Shown: positions 52,641 to 64,000 of the stretch, piece after piece
How positions within the stretch are numbered: the first letter of the stretch is position 1
Layout: each line of letters opens with the position of its first letter
Source of the DNA: Aspidiotus rigidus
Taxonomy: Eukaryota > Arthropoda > Insecta > Hemiptera > Diaspididae
Assembly: GCA_035079385.1 (NCBI GenBank)
Contig: JAVHKY010000054.1
Coordinates: 17,650,001-17,714,000, forward strand
Length of the DNA: 64,000 nt
Reading direction: 5' to 3'
The notes under the pieces: model-generated
What the model was told of the DNA's origin: nothing
The model's input: the letters and a program-made list of their open reading frames with translations, nothing else
The model's database searches: none
Program-made: the position numbers and the translations under genes

Positions 52641-55396
52641 CTGAGAAATTGTTAATCCCCCATTCATAAAAGAGAGGGACAAAAAATTCTTTAATAAAGG
52701 ATGAGAACTTTCGTACATCATTTTGTTACGTTTTCAAATGCCTATTTTTACCGAACTATCGATCATATAGAATCGCGAGAAATATTAAGAAGCGTACGAA
52801 AAGCTATAAAACATATTTTCAAAATCGCCATTCCGCCTGCGGACTTTATTCGACCAAATTACGGCCGAAGAAAAACGTACGAATAACGGAAGAAACGAAG
52901 TTCGATTGTTCAGTATAGGTACCTTTGCACAACTCGCCAAACAAGTCCGTCGAGAAAATAGGTCAGAAAAAAAAAAATTGTATTACACATATCCACCAGC
53001 TAACTAAAGGAAAAATAACAATACTTTCGCAACGATTTCCCAGCCAGAAGAGGAAGAGATAAAATAAAGGAATGTAATAAAATTTCGACGAAAAAAATTG
53101 CAAATATACCGAGCTCGTTCAACGCCACGAGTTTTATTCTCACGAATAGCTAGGACGTATATATGTCTGTTACAAACGTCTCCTCGAAATAGAAGATAAA
53201 AACGAAGAATGCGTTCGTACTAGACCTATGTATGCTCTGAAAAAAAAAAAATGCGAAACAGCCAATTTGGTCATCGAAGCTAAGGTCCGATGCTATAATC
53301 CTTACTGAAAATTCTGTCGTTACATTTTTATTGAGAAGAAAATTTTCAGCAGCGTTGAATTACACCCACTCAATAAGAAGTTTATCACCCTCCATCGTAA
53401 CTATACTTAGATAGGCCAATGAATGATTCTGTATTACCAATTATACTCGGTACTATAGGCCAATATAATCGTAAATTCGAAATTCATAACAACCCTTGTT
53501 GTTTAAGTAGATTTTGTCTCCTTTATAGCCTGGATCTACTCTTCTACTGTTCTCACATGTGAATAACTTTGTAGTGACCAAAAAAAAAAAGTATCAATTA
53601 GAACGGACGAGTGCTTGAAAAAACCTTGGTAACACTTGAGGACCTTGTGTGGCTGGAATTTTACCGAGTCTATCAACTTTGATGAAGAGATTGAAAATCC
53701 CCAGTGATCAAATACGCCAAGACCCCCGTCCTCGTGAAAATTTTTTTCTCAGACTCTCCCAGTTCTTTCAGCACGTTATAAGAAAATTTGTAACTATATG
53801 AAATCCCTTTGGAGATAGAGCTAGAGCACATGTGCAAAGGCTAGGTATAGATTTTGTAAGAAATACAAATAAAAGCGAGAAAATTTACCTTTTAGAGTTG
53901 CAATCGGGCTCACATTCGACAATACCGCGACGATTGAATACAAAGAGAATAAGATATTCACGTAACATACGCACAGCATCCTCGCATACGGTACGAATCA
54001 TAGACGAAGTAAGGCAGAATCAAATTTTCAATAAATAAATAACGTCGATTCGCTGCAACTACGTAGTGTTACTTTTGGCGCTTCGAACAGATCAAAGATT
54101 AAATCTCAATCGTCGTAGAAATACGTATCTGGCTTCGGGCATCACCTCCAGAGGGTTTTCTCTCGCTTTTCTCCCGTTACGTTCAATCGTGTCTTCTTTT
54201 GTGCACATTTTACACCGTCCGCGAAAAAATCAGAAATGAAAACTCGAACTTATTGGCAATGGAATTCAAGTCATCCGAATGCATTCCCGAGGATTTCACG
54301 CGTCGTAATCGAACTACACTACATAAACTGCGGTAGGATACTTATAGAGACAGAATTTACAAATGAACGAGAATACGGTACGAAAAAGTACATCCAAAGC
54401 TTAGTGCACTTGTCGAACCTGCGAAATATCTCTCATAAAAAACAATGCCTAAATATCTTTCACGTACAGGCAAATGTACCCAACCGGCATACTAAAAAAA
54501 AACTAATTGTCCGTAACTCATAATTTATAAGTATACTGTTCTACAACTTAACTTAGATACGACCATACCCACCTCCAACTCGTGCTCGCATTCCTCATCG
54601 CACAAAATAGATACTATATACATACAGCCATTCAGCGTAGTCGAAATATTTTTTTTCTCTGCTCCGCGCCGTTCTCCAATAGGTAGTCAAAAACTAATTT
54701 ACCAGTTTTAATTGTTGTTGGCGCTAAAATATGAATAATAGCTTTGAAGTTTTCACGTAAAATGTATTTCGTATGCCAGCCAGAGGGTGCATCATTTCTA
54801 CTCGTTAGCCTGATGAATGGTAGGTAAATACGTACATTTTCCGGCTCATTTTCACTAATTTTTGATCGTTAAGCATTATTGCTACTTTGTAGAAGGCGGC
54901 ATTATTTAACATGCAGATCGTCAGCTTCCAACTAATCATAAATTGTATTTTGCTGCATTAAATCATAAAATAGAAAAATCTCTCAATAAAAACTAATGAG
55001 GCAACGAAGCCGAAACGCGCCGAGGAATTTTCGAATATTACCAATACACGTACGAGATCATGTAATTAAATACAAGTGAGAGAAGAAGCAACAAGGATGA
55101 GGAATTCAATCAGAAGCTGTAGACGTGCTTATAACTCAATTATTCCACAGAGGCTAAAGAATTACTATGAATACCGACGAGCCTCAATTAAAATTAAAAA
55201 GAATATTAATCAGCCAGAGAAATTTAAATGAATTGTCTTTGAAGACGGAGTAGGGCGGTCCTCGCACCACCCTTTTCAAAATGGAAAAATCTACACTTTT
55301 CTCTGATGAAGCGGACTTGGTGAAATAATGAAGAGTTTTTTGTTTAAGAAAGAAAGATAGATTCAAATTTTAGTTTAAAAAATTTCAAAATAACTA
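52641..55396. other. Intergenic stretch without a recognised gene
   Basis: No domain-bearing frame. Open frames at 53832-54038 and 54236-54523 show no motifs. Confidence 0.45.
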
Positions 55397-55536
55397 TATG
55401 TGACCCCGTCTACAGAAATCCGGCTTAGAGTTTAATTACAATCAGGAGAAAAGGAATCTTTCTTCCTCTGTTAAAAATCCTTTTCTCCTGATCGATATTC
55501 AACGCTGAGCCGGGTTTCTGTAGATGGGGTCACATA
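55397..55536. repeat. Near-perfect 140-bp palindrome
   Basis: Arms ATGTGACCCCGTCTACAGAA and CAGGAGAAAAGGA pair with their complements across a short CT-rich loop. This is a probable miniature foldback element. Confidence 0.85.
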
Positions 55537-56339
55537 TGAAAAAAAAAAATTCGCGGGCCAACATCTCTCCTTTAGAGACACGTACCTCGTGCGTAGGCAT
55601 TTTGTGCTTGCTCAGGGCTGCTCGATCAATCGGAAGGTCCAAAAACTTAGCTAAAGGCTAACGTTTCCAAACGATTGGCTTCAGCTAGCAGCTAATGGCT
55701 AAAAATGTCAATATGGGTATCATTTTATAGGTTATTTGGAGCTCTATCTAACTATTCAAGTGAAGTGCAATTTCCATCTCCCGCCTAACTGAGCGCAAAC
55801 AAGCGAAGGAAAATTCAAAATTTGTACTTTTCTTTGCTGTAACTTCAATGGTTAGGTTGGGTGTACCACAAATTCCCAACGAAAAAAATGAGACGTAGAA
55901 CGAATCAAAATGAAACACTTAAACCTAGAATTAAATTCAATGAAGACTAAATTATTCTTTTGGCTTAGTTAAACTGTTGAAGCACCAAAAACAGTTAAAA
56001 GTTAAAACAGTTCACACACACAAAAAAAAAAGGTAACATTTCAGGGCTTCTAACAGCCCCAACCAAAAATTTTACGGCTTCTAACCGAAACATTTTTCAA
56101 CATTTAACGGTTATTGGTCAAAATGAATGATCGATAATAAAAAAAAATTAAAAAATTGCTGGGAGGTCATTTGACCGACAATAACCGTTAACCATTGAAA
56201 AGATTTTGGTTGCAAGGCCTGGTTTCTGCGATGAAAGAAAAAAAAAAAAAAAAAAAAAAAAAAAGCAATACCAATTTGAATGGCTAACAGCTAAGCTAAT
56301 AGCTTATGGGATTTCATTAGCTAGCTAATGGGTAGCTAA
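55537..56339. other. Region rich in AGCTAA-type repeats
   Basis: Short phrases such as TTAGCTAAAGGCTAACG and GCTAATGGCTAA recur at 55640-55720 and 56280-56340, and again beyond the foldback at 57115-57170. An A run lies at 56237-56263. No gene. Confidence 0.5.
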
Positions 56340-57115
56340 GGAGGATGTGCAAAGTACTAATTCAGACCGGGCATATTGTAGGATCACTAGCGTCGCCTAT
56401 GTAAAATACCTAGAAAGTACTGATAAGCCAACGGTAATTGTGACTTGAAACCAAAGGTGATTTTTTAGTTTTTCTTAAATTTCTCCAAAAATAATGAATT
56501 TAGGCGTGTACTCGTAAGGAACGAAATTGAAGAGTGGAAAATTTTCTTTCAGATGATCATATTTTTGAGAGATTTTAAAAAATTCAAAAATTTTGCGCGA
56601 TGCTAGCGCTGCCCGGTCCGAATCAAAAGTCCCCTCGTGCCTTATCAATTCGTTTCGTTGGCCGTATGCCATACTCGGAGTAAGCGGCGAGTAAGAGTGA
56701 TGCCGCGGGACTTGAAATATTTTTGCACTTCATGGACTTTTAAAATTTTTCATTTTCAATTCTTGGTCTTGGAAATATTTTCAACTAATGGACTTGGAAA
56801 TATTTCCAATTGTTGGACTTTGGAATATTTTCAACTGTTGGACTTTGTAATATTTTCAATTGTGGGAGACAATCAAAAATGAAAAATTTTACAAGTCCAA
56901 AAAGTATGAAAATATTTCAAAGTCCAACAATTGGAAAATAATTCCAAGTCCAAGAATTGAAAATGAAAAATTTTACAAGTCCAAGAAGTACAAAAATATT
57001 TCAAAGTCCCGCGGCATCACTCTTACTCGCCTCTCACTCCAACTATGGCATACGGCGAATGAAACAAATTGATAAGGCACGAGGAGACTTTCGATTAGTA
57101 CTTTGCACATCCTCT
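56340..57115. mobile_element. Foldback element with an inserted MITE in one arm
   Basis: The arms are inverted copies: both carry GAGGATGTGCAAAGTACTAAT, then CTCGTGCCTTATCAATT, GAGTAAGAGTGATGCCGCGG, and tandem TTGGACTTGGAAATATTTTC-like units that meet at about 56870. The left arm also holds a MITE (56361-56627) absent from the right arm. No ORF belongs to it. Confidence 0.85.
56361..56627. mobile_element. MITE in the left arm of the foldback element
   Basis: Inverted ends TCAGACCGGGCA and TGCCCGGTCCGA. The intact opposite arm gives the empty site (ACTAATCGAAAG). The duplication is only 2-3 bp (AT or AAT). The subterminal ATTGTAGG ... CTAGCGTCG relates it to the ATTCGC family. Confidence 0.75.
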
Positions 57116-57170
57116 CGGCTAATACTGGATGAAAATTGCTCGGCTAACGGTTAATGGCTTCAGCTTAGCT

Positions 57171-59786
57171 GAGCATCCTGTGCTTGCTTTGTTTACAAAG
57201 AAATACAAAGTAAAGATATTAATTCAATCTCAATTATATCAATAAATAGATCTCCGTCATATCGATGTTGATCTCAATTGTATCGGAATATCATTCTATA
57301 CTTGACAGCCATAGTAAGTTTAGTCTTCATTATAGGCCTAGCATCTAGCTTTTGAAGCGTCATGATTTTCCATCGCACAATGAAGAGCAAATGCAGAGTC
57401 ACGGGGGTCATTTTTCTGTAGGGACGAGAGGTATTCATTTAAACAAAACCGAAGCTTTCGGCCAGTTGTTTGTTCCATGTAAAAAACTACTGCACTTGCC
57501 ACTCGTAGATCCCAGATTTGCGGAGAGTGCGGGTCGCATCCTTAAAGTACCTAAATGAATTTTTTCAGGGTAGTTATGGGATAAAACCCAATGAACCAGG
57601 TGGTACTGGGTGTGTATTTTAAAATTAATCCAAAGTTGCCCTTTAGCAATACACAAATTATTTCTGTACCATGGACTGGTAATTGGTATTAGGTAGGTAA
57701 TGCTACGTTACTTCCCTATGGCGTCTCACCATTCAGTCACTTCAAATTACATGAGCATTCGGCATTTGCCTTAAAAGTTGATAGGTATAATAAAGGCTGT
57801 CCTAATTATTCGTTTCAACAAGTTGATTATTTGGGATGAGGTAATTATGGTCTTTCTAGAGTTGCTTTAGTGCCCGATTGAATTAAATTTCTATAACTTT
57901 ATGAGCACTTTTCAAATTTTTTGAACTCACTGAAAATATGATACCGTTGCTGTTAAGGATGATTGAGAATTTGTAAATTTTCCACTTGAAATAAGCAATG
58001 GTTCATAGACAGTTCCTTCTACAGAGATAGATATTGTTAGGTATAGTGGAATATATGGTCAGATCTTCCCTCTCGAAACATCATGTGCAATTCTAGTGCT
58101 CAAAAATGAGCTTGCAACAGAAAAGTTTTGGGCCTTCTTTCTGTTATATCGAGAAATTTTACAAGTGTGAATACATTAATAATGGGACATGGAAGTGAAC
58201 TGTTGCAATTTTCTGCATTTAACGCTATTTCTTGTACCTTTTTTTTCCCCCTCAAGAATTTCTGCCCTTTACCAAAGAAAAAATGGGTTCAGAAATTTTC
58301 AACGTGATAGGTCATAGCTGGGTCAAAGTTAGTCAGTGGATGATTAATGAACTAATTTGACCTCAAGGTGGCGTCAAAGATTTCTTCATTTTAAATAATA
58401 TGATAGGTATACAACAAGAGTGAGCATATTTTATTCAGTGAAAAGCGTAAGAGCACCTTTACTCTGATTTCCATCCCTAATTCCGCAAAAGGCAACCTGT
58501 TTAGAACTCAAATAAAACAAGGGGGAAAAACAATCAACCTACATTTATGACTATTAAATTGGTGACTGCGTTTTCAACATTCACATAATATGCAAAAATT
58601 GATTTATAATATGCTCAGAGATACTTGGCAAATAAAAATAAAAAACACACTTTATTTGAGTAATACAAAGAAATGTAAAAGAATCTTTCACAAGCAAAAT
58701 CTAAGAAAACCGTAATTTGGGTCACTTGATAAGGATAAGTCTGTCAAAAAATTGATGGGAATTGTGACAAATCAGTTGCATATTTAATCAAATTGAATCA
58801 AAAATACAATTTTATTTGTTTTGATCTGATTAGATTCTATTAGAACTTAAAAATTCAAAATTATATCAACATTTAGTATACTTTACATTTTTTATGATTT
58901 GAAGAGACAATTTTATCTCTACAAAAGTTCATTGTCATTGGAATAAAAAAAAACATATTATGCAGGGCATAATAGGATGTATAGTTATGATAAACTAATA
59001 GGAGAGAAGATTGTTTGGGTTTAAGTGTACAATCATTTTGATTAGATTGTATGAACCAAGACCAAATTACAATAATTATACTGCACATGAAATGAATGGA
59101 ACAATATTATTGATTGTGATTATCATTCCAGTTCTAAACATACACTCAATATTTGGAATAGCGTATCAACTCATTTCATTTTGTTTTTCACAAAAAAACT
59201 GAAGAGGCATGGTCAAGGAAGAAACTACAATATTCCATCTTCAAACAGATTCAGTGAGGGAATTTGAAAAAATAAAAGGAGAGAGAGAAAAATTCAATTA
59301 CAAAATAATTACCGGTACTTATTTTTGAAAATACTTACTGGAGAATATGAAAACAAAACATTACAAGAAGAATGTGTTCTGTATAAAATCTAAAATGATA
59401 CATTTCTTATTGAGAGAATAAAAAATATTGAATTTACTTTGGGCACTTCAAAATCATTTTATAGGGATGACGTTATTGGATTAGAATCTCATTATGTACC
59501 AAATTAACAGAAAATTTGAATTACCTAATTCAACTTTTTCAAGTTTTATCAAAAACTTATGGTACGTTTGAAAATAATTGAAAATTGTGTACTCTGATCA
59601 ACTTGATTATGTTCCCTATTTTTCTCTTCTCTGCCTATCAAGTTCATATTCCTGCTTTCTTTATAATGTATTTACTGAGACTTTATATGTTTTGGTCATG
59701 TACGCAACAAAATCAGAATAGGCCCAAACCAGAGAAATGCAAATAATAATTAATAACTTACAAATTTAGTTGAGATTCCCTCAAAA
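57171..59786. other. Intergenic stretch downstream of the THAP gene
   Basis: No gene or element recognised. Short frames only. Confidence 0.45.
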
Positions 59787-62700
59787 TCAGACAGGTACCA
59801 CTACAACCTCAACTATTTCACTTGGTCTGGATTTCTTTCTGTTCTTCCTTAGTTCATCAACAACACTTTTCATTTTTTGTATTCTATAATCTCTTCTTCT
59901 GAGTGCCTTCTTAAAAGATACAATCATTTTCCTCTGTTTGAAAACTATATCTTTTAGAAAATTTACTGATCGCAGAGCTTCCTCTGGTGTTTGACAGTGA
60001 CGCACTCCAACATCTGCCGCATACCGCCAAAAAATTGAACAGTCATCTTTGTAGTTTCTTCGACTTTTTTTCTTAGGTCCAGCTATAATCAACAGAAATA
60101 ATTATGTAATTAATGAAGGTTCAAATGTGCAAAAATATTTACTATACAGTGCATTGCCTGCGCGATGGCCAGTTTTAACTGAAAAAACATCTTCAAAATG
60201 TATGAAAAGAAAGGAGATAAAGTTTTATTAGATACATTAAACTATAGTTTGCAACTTGAACAATATTTAAAACTCAGGAATAATTATTTTGATATAACTA
60301 CAGGTTTTGAGAAAGTGTTTTAAAATCATATGCAGATTTGAGTAATATTAGTTTTCTGTATGCTCTAGAGTTATAGGGAAATATCTTCTTTTGCAACTGC
60401 CTACAATCATGACCCATATTGTTTACTTGTACTTTTGGGACTTGCAATATCAATTTTTTCATTAAATGTTTACCTTATTCCTAAACACCTTCTTCTTAAG
60501 ATGCCTGAGACAAAATTCTGAACATAGTGAGCGTGATTTAAAGAAAATTTTACTGAGACACAAGATTTCTCACTTATTGATTTGTAATTAGAACATCTGA
60601 CATTTTCTTTTACAACTGTTAACTACAAACACAAAATTTATTGTGAATTCAATCAGAGTTGTCAGTGTAAATGAAAATTTCTTACCTGTGGAAGTTGAAG
60701 AAACATTCTCATCTATCACCACCTCAGGAAAAATATCCAAACTGGCTGCATCTATAAACAAATATACAAATAAATTCATGCATAAAAAATGAGATAAAAA
60801 TTAAATAACTTGATCATTTATTAATTTATTTTAATTATTCTGACCTGTGGGTAGTACAGTGAGACTTCCCATTTCTGAATCACTTTCTAAAGGATCATTC
60901 ACAAGTAAAATCTTGGTAACTGAATCATTGATAGTCAATAAATTAGTGTTTAATTCATGTGGAATAATTGCATGTTGTTTTGCATCAGTATTTTCCAGTT
61001 CATCAGTAGAATATGAATGATCACTGACTGAATTTGCAGCAAGCTGAAGGTCATCACGTGACTTACATAAAGCAGGTTTTTCTGTAAAAATTATTTCATG
61101 CATGAATTAAAAAATGATACTTCATTTATGCAGCAACTACAATTGAAATTACAAGTTGCGTACCACTGCTATCAGGAGAAATTAGATTTATTGTACACAC
61201 ATTAGATAACTTATTGCCAATTGGATGAGAGGGGTTTGGATTTACAGATACTTCCATATCCTCAGAATCATCACTTGTGAGCTCATTTGAATCAAGTCTA
61301 TCTGTATGAGTAAAACAATACATATACTAAAAAATAATGGTCCATTAATATTGCAATTACAGTTACAAATACAATTGACTCACCAGAGGTACTAAGAGTT
61401 GCCTCACAAAAAATGAAACTACTTGAATCATCACATATCACATTCTCGACTGAATTGAAAGTGTTCTGAATCACATTTGCTACCTTGTCACCAGAATCAC
61501 TCTTTATGAACACATTATTCACATCAAGTTCCAGATTGTTGATTTTTTCAACTGACCTGTAAGAAGAGAAAAGTATGAACTAGAAAGGAAACTACCGTTT
61601 GTCTCTAAAACTGATAAGATATTCCTAGTTGCAAACTGTTCAAGATGTAATCTTGCACTCACTGAAGAAATAATGAAGGAATAGCTCTTCCTTTGAGCCT
61701 GTTTTCTCCTCTGCTTGAATAGATGAAATCATCATCTTGAAAATGTTTCCCACATACAGTCATTCTGGGCAAAAATTCTTCTTCACTTAATTTACAAGCT
61801 TGTAACCACTGATTCCGCTTTTCATTGTCTTTTGGGAACCTGGAATCGGTAGAGGTCAAATTATAAACGCCTACAGGGAGAGTTAGGTATCCTTATTTTA
61901 AACTTTACTTACCGATGATGAGAATATCCCTTATTCTTAGTTCCACAAATTGCACAAAATATGCCATAATTTTTCTTCAAGTCCCTAAAATACACAGAAT
62001 GTTCATTATGCATTGCGGCAATATAAGTGAGTCAACACACCTTTATGTTAGAAGTTTTGGGTTCACAAAAATATAATCACGCGAGTTGACTAACCAAAAA
62101 TGTAGGTAAGATTATAATCTCAATTGAAGTAGAACCCAAGAGCATAATGGTATCAAAAATTGTCTGCGTGAAAAATTAGAGTGCCTGAAGAAATAGTATA
62201 TCAAAACAAATGTGGGTATTGTGAACACTCACAATACCCGCATGTATTGTAAGATAGTTTTTTGATTTTTTCGATAAATGATGTTAAAATCAAATTCAAT
62301 TAACAAACACACGCACTTTATTAGCTAAATCATTTTTCTCTCACGCTAATCCTTGAACGCGAATGGCTAATTTGTTTTTCTTTCATACTTCTATTTTTTC
62401 TTTCACGCTAATCTAGCTGTGGGTAAAATTAAACTTGACAGCACCTATAGATGCAGTTAGAATGCCTTAACATCATACAGGGGAAAAAATGATATACATA
62501 TGTTCCTTCAATTTTATTATTAGTAATACCAGAAACTAATTGTTGTCATACTCAATATTGTTTCACTCCTGGTTATGGTAAACATTGTTGTAGAAACAGA
62601 TACTCGAGGAAGACTTTTTGTATCAAAATAAATTTAGAATACTTGGGAAAATACATAGTAGTACTTGAGAGATTCCAAAAAGCCGACAAAATTAGATAAA

Positions 62701-63914
62701 ATTGGGTGAACTTTTAGAACTGTATAAAATTGGTTTAAATGTATACGTGAGCGCTTTCAATAACGAGAGTCATTATCAAGCTCAAACCAGAACTGGACAA
62801 AAAATGAAAAAAGTAAGAGAAAACGACGAATAATAGAGAAGAGGGAAGAAGCGAGGGTGACCAGAGGCGAGAAAGATCAAGACAAATCACAGCCTTCAGA
62901 AGACGAACATCATTATTTGGAGTAAATCTATTAATCATTGTGATATCATTGTTCTTCTCAAGACAAACAATTTCACTAAGTTTTAGGATCGGCCGTCAAC
63001 GAAAAAAAACTGTCATAATGTAGAGAAGCCGCTTCATTTGTATAAAATTTATAATGAGATTTCAGAAGATTGCTCACGCGTAAATCTAGTCTAATTTCAT
63101 GAGGTACGTAAAAATTGAACCAATTTTCATTAAACTTTCGTTTGTTTTTTGAACCTCTGATACCGTACAAAACGATCCCAATTTAGTACCTAGTTCAGTT
63201 TCTTCTCAGTAAATTTTCGCTTGATAAAATTTCTATTTTCGAACGCTTTAACGTGTCACAAAATTTGATCTTTCACTTACTCCAGGAAAATTGAGGGGAA
63301 TACATTTTTTCTGAGAGTCCGATGAGAGCAGTTTTTCTTCTCCAACGAAGAAAAATCACTTTCACGGAAATGTTTCCCACACACAAGCATTTTGGGCAAA
63401 TATTCCTCTTCTTTTAATTTGCAAGCTCGTAACCATTCACTCCGATGTCCATTGTCTTTTGGAAATCTGAAATTAATAAATGTGATATGAAATCTCTTTG
63501 ACAATAATGAACATTCGAAGCAGTTTCCAGTCCACATTCTCAACTTCATTTACCGATGATAAGAGTACTGCTTATCATTTCTGCCGCAAATTACGCAACT
63601 GTTATGGTATCTTCGTGTCGAATCACTAAAAATTCAAGTAACTACGGTCAGTTTTTAAGGACAGAACTATAATTGCTTTACGCTATTGATAATCGAGCAA
63701 TATTCATTCACTTTTTTTGTCCTAAATTTGTATCGCTGGAAGAATTCTGTTCCGTAAGGATTGTATTACTCGAAGAATTCGATCCTGTCGGATGTGAATG
63801 ACTTGAATTCTTTTCGGTTATCTTGAAATCACTCGGAGCAGGCTGCCTAAAATTAGAAAAACTTGAGAACGTGCGACGAAATAATCGTTTCATTCTTGGC
63901 ATCTGATAATCCAT
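59787..63914 (-). CDS. Double THAP-domain protein, ten exons
   Basis: Exons on the minus strand: 63914-63712, 63625-63554, 63466-63281, 61984-61913, 61839-61663, 61556-61384, 61301-61164, 61081-60845, 60751-60686, 60082-59787. All nine introns are GT-AG, every phase matches, and the CDS sums to 1620 nt, or 539 aa plus stop. Two THAP zinc fingers (DNA-binding, C2CH) lie in tandem. THAP-1: C78-x2-C81 ... C121-x2-H124, with FPKD at 93-96 and W103. THAP-2: C164-x2-C167 ... C207-x2-H210, with FPKD at 179-182 and W189. Each ends in a VFPSIF/AIPSLF box like the family AVPTIF. An acidic, Ser-rich middle follows, then a basic coiled-coil-like C-terminus. In the start frame, TAA lies two codons upstream of the ATG. 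Likely a nuclear DNA-binding protein. The exon 1 donor is weak. Confidence 0.82.
61663..61839 (-). other. Exon 5: second half of THAP-2
   Basis: 177 nt. Encodes FPKDNEKRNQWLQACKL to AIPSLFLQ. Donor GTGAGT. Parallel to exon 3 (63281-63466) of THAP-1. Confidence 0.85.
61913..61984 (-). other. Exon 4: first half of THAP-2
   Basis: 72 nt, entering in phase 2 and leaving in phase 2. It encodes FCAICGTKNKGYSHHR. The same length and phases occur in the exon for THAP-1 (63554-63625). Confidence 0.85.
62211..62480. repeat. Dispersed repeat with terminal hairpin, copy 2, in a THAP intron
   Basis: Shares the TTCTTTCACGCTAATCT and CACCTATAGATGCAGT phrases with 24842-25110. Its hairpin is short (GTGGGTATTGTGA and complement, 62212-62243) and differs in content from that of copy 1. 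It lies in the 1.3-kb third intron. Confidence 0.75.
63281..63466 (-). other. Exon 3: second half of THAP-1
   Basis: 186 nt. Encodes FPKDNGHRSEWLRACKL to VFPSIFLE. Donor GTAAGT. Joins in frame to exon 4 across a 1.3-kb intron. Confidence 0.85.
63554..63625 (-). other. Exon 2: first half of THAP-1
   Basis: 72 nt, phase 2 at both ends. Encodes NSCVICGRNDKQYSYHR. Preceded by acceptor TTTTTAG and followed by donor GTAAAT. Confidence 0.85.
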
Positions 63915-64000
63915 ACTTTAGGAGCAATGAAGGTACAGCTGTCCTCCGAATTTTTCTACGACGTCTGTCGACATTTTGAGAATAATCGTTTTTATCAAAG
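63915..64000 (-). promoter_or_regulatory. 5' region of the THAP gene with a short upstream ORF
   Basis: An ATG at about 63975 opens an 18-codon frame (MSTDVVEKFGGQLYLHCS) that stops two codons before the main ATG, in the same frame. An alternative is that this ATG is the true start, with a phase-2 intron joining it to 63846 after GGACAGCT. The acceptor TTTTAG at 63847 fits, but the donor is weak. Confidence 0.45.

Noticed and set aside
53832..54523. Two small open frames (68 and 95 aa)
   Set aside because: No recognisable motif, and neither is framed by clear splice sites.
1..64000. tRNA, rRNA or snRNA genes
   Set aside because: No cloverleaf-compatible TTCGA-containing segment or rRNA-like block was found by eye; a tRNAscan-SE and Rfam run would be decisive.

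Overview
The window is eukaryotic and almost certainly arthropod (most likely insect) nuclear DNA. It is AT-rich, has short exons with GT-AG introns, a THAP zinc-finger gene, and a dense load of nested transposable elements: non-LTR, Penelope-like and LTR retrotransposons, hAT-, MULE- and foldback-type DNA elements, and many MITEs. I see no bacterial-style operons, tRNA, rRNA or CRISPR. A hemipteran is my guess, but nothing here fixes the order.

Layout. 1-1976: noncoding, with a possible LINE scrap. About 1977-6420: a decayed R1/Jockey-like non-LTR element, interrupted by a solo LTR (2708-3118) and a hAT-like MITE carrying a 21-bp minisatellite (3684-4109). 6421-9439: no gene. 9440-9830: a Penelope-like (PLE) scrap. 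9866-12976: a non-LTR retrotransposon ORF of 1036 aa, intact, followed by (TAA)n and a 3' hairpin. 13430-19790: a zinc-finger-bearing PLE split by a FLYWCH/MULE-type element (13819-15007) and by a large inverted-repeat element (16109-18514). That second insert holds a 153-bp satellite and its own solo LTR. 20418-21022: a TIR element carrying six perfect TGACGTCA palindromes. 21505-23349: a compact LTR element with identical 212-bp LTRs and one ORF, which reads as a bZIP protein. 23940-26500: LINE scraps and palindromic MITEs. 27930-38417: an LTR element with identical 3168-bp LTRs, a gag-like ORF on the minus strand, and most of pol missing. 39734-41265: a MULE-type MITE and an RTE-type LINE tail. 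45838-50819: a MITE family with nested hAT MITEs. 48980-49580 and 51240-52640: two more PLE fragments. 55397-57115: palindromic and foldback elements. 59787-63914 (minus): an intact ten-exon gene for a predicted 539-aa protein with two tandem THAP domains.

Best candidates for something new: (1) the small LTR retroelement that carries a bZIP-type protein gene just downstream of a splice acceptor, lying about 0.5 kb from an array of the palindrome that CREB/ATF-type bZIP proteins bind; (2) the LTR element with 3.2-kb LTRs that has kept gag but lost most of pol; (3) the double-THAP gene, whose two domains have the same intron positions and phases. Only (3) looks like an ordinary host gene. The rest of the window is a repeat-rich intergenic region in which insertion order can be read from target duplications.
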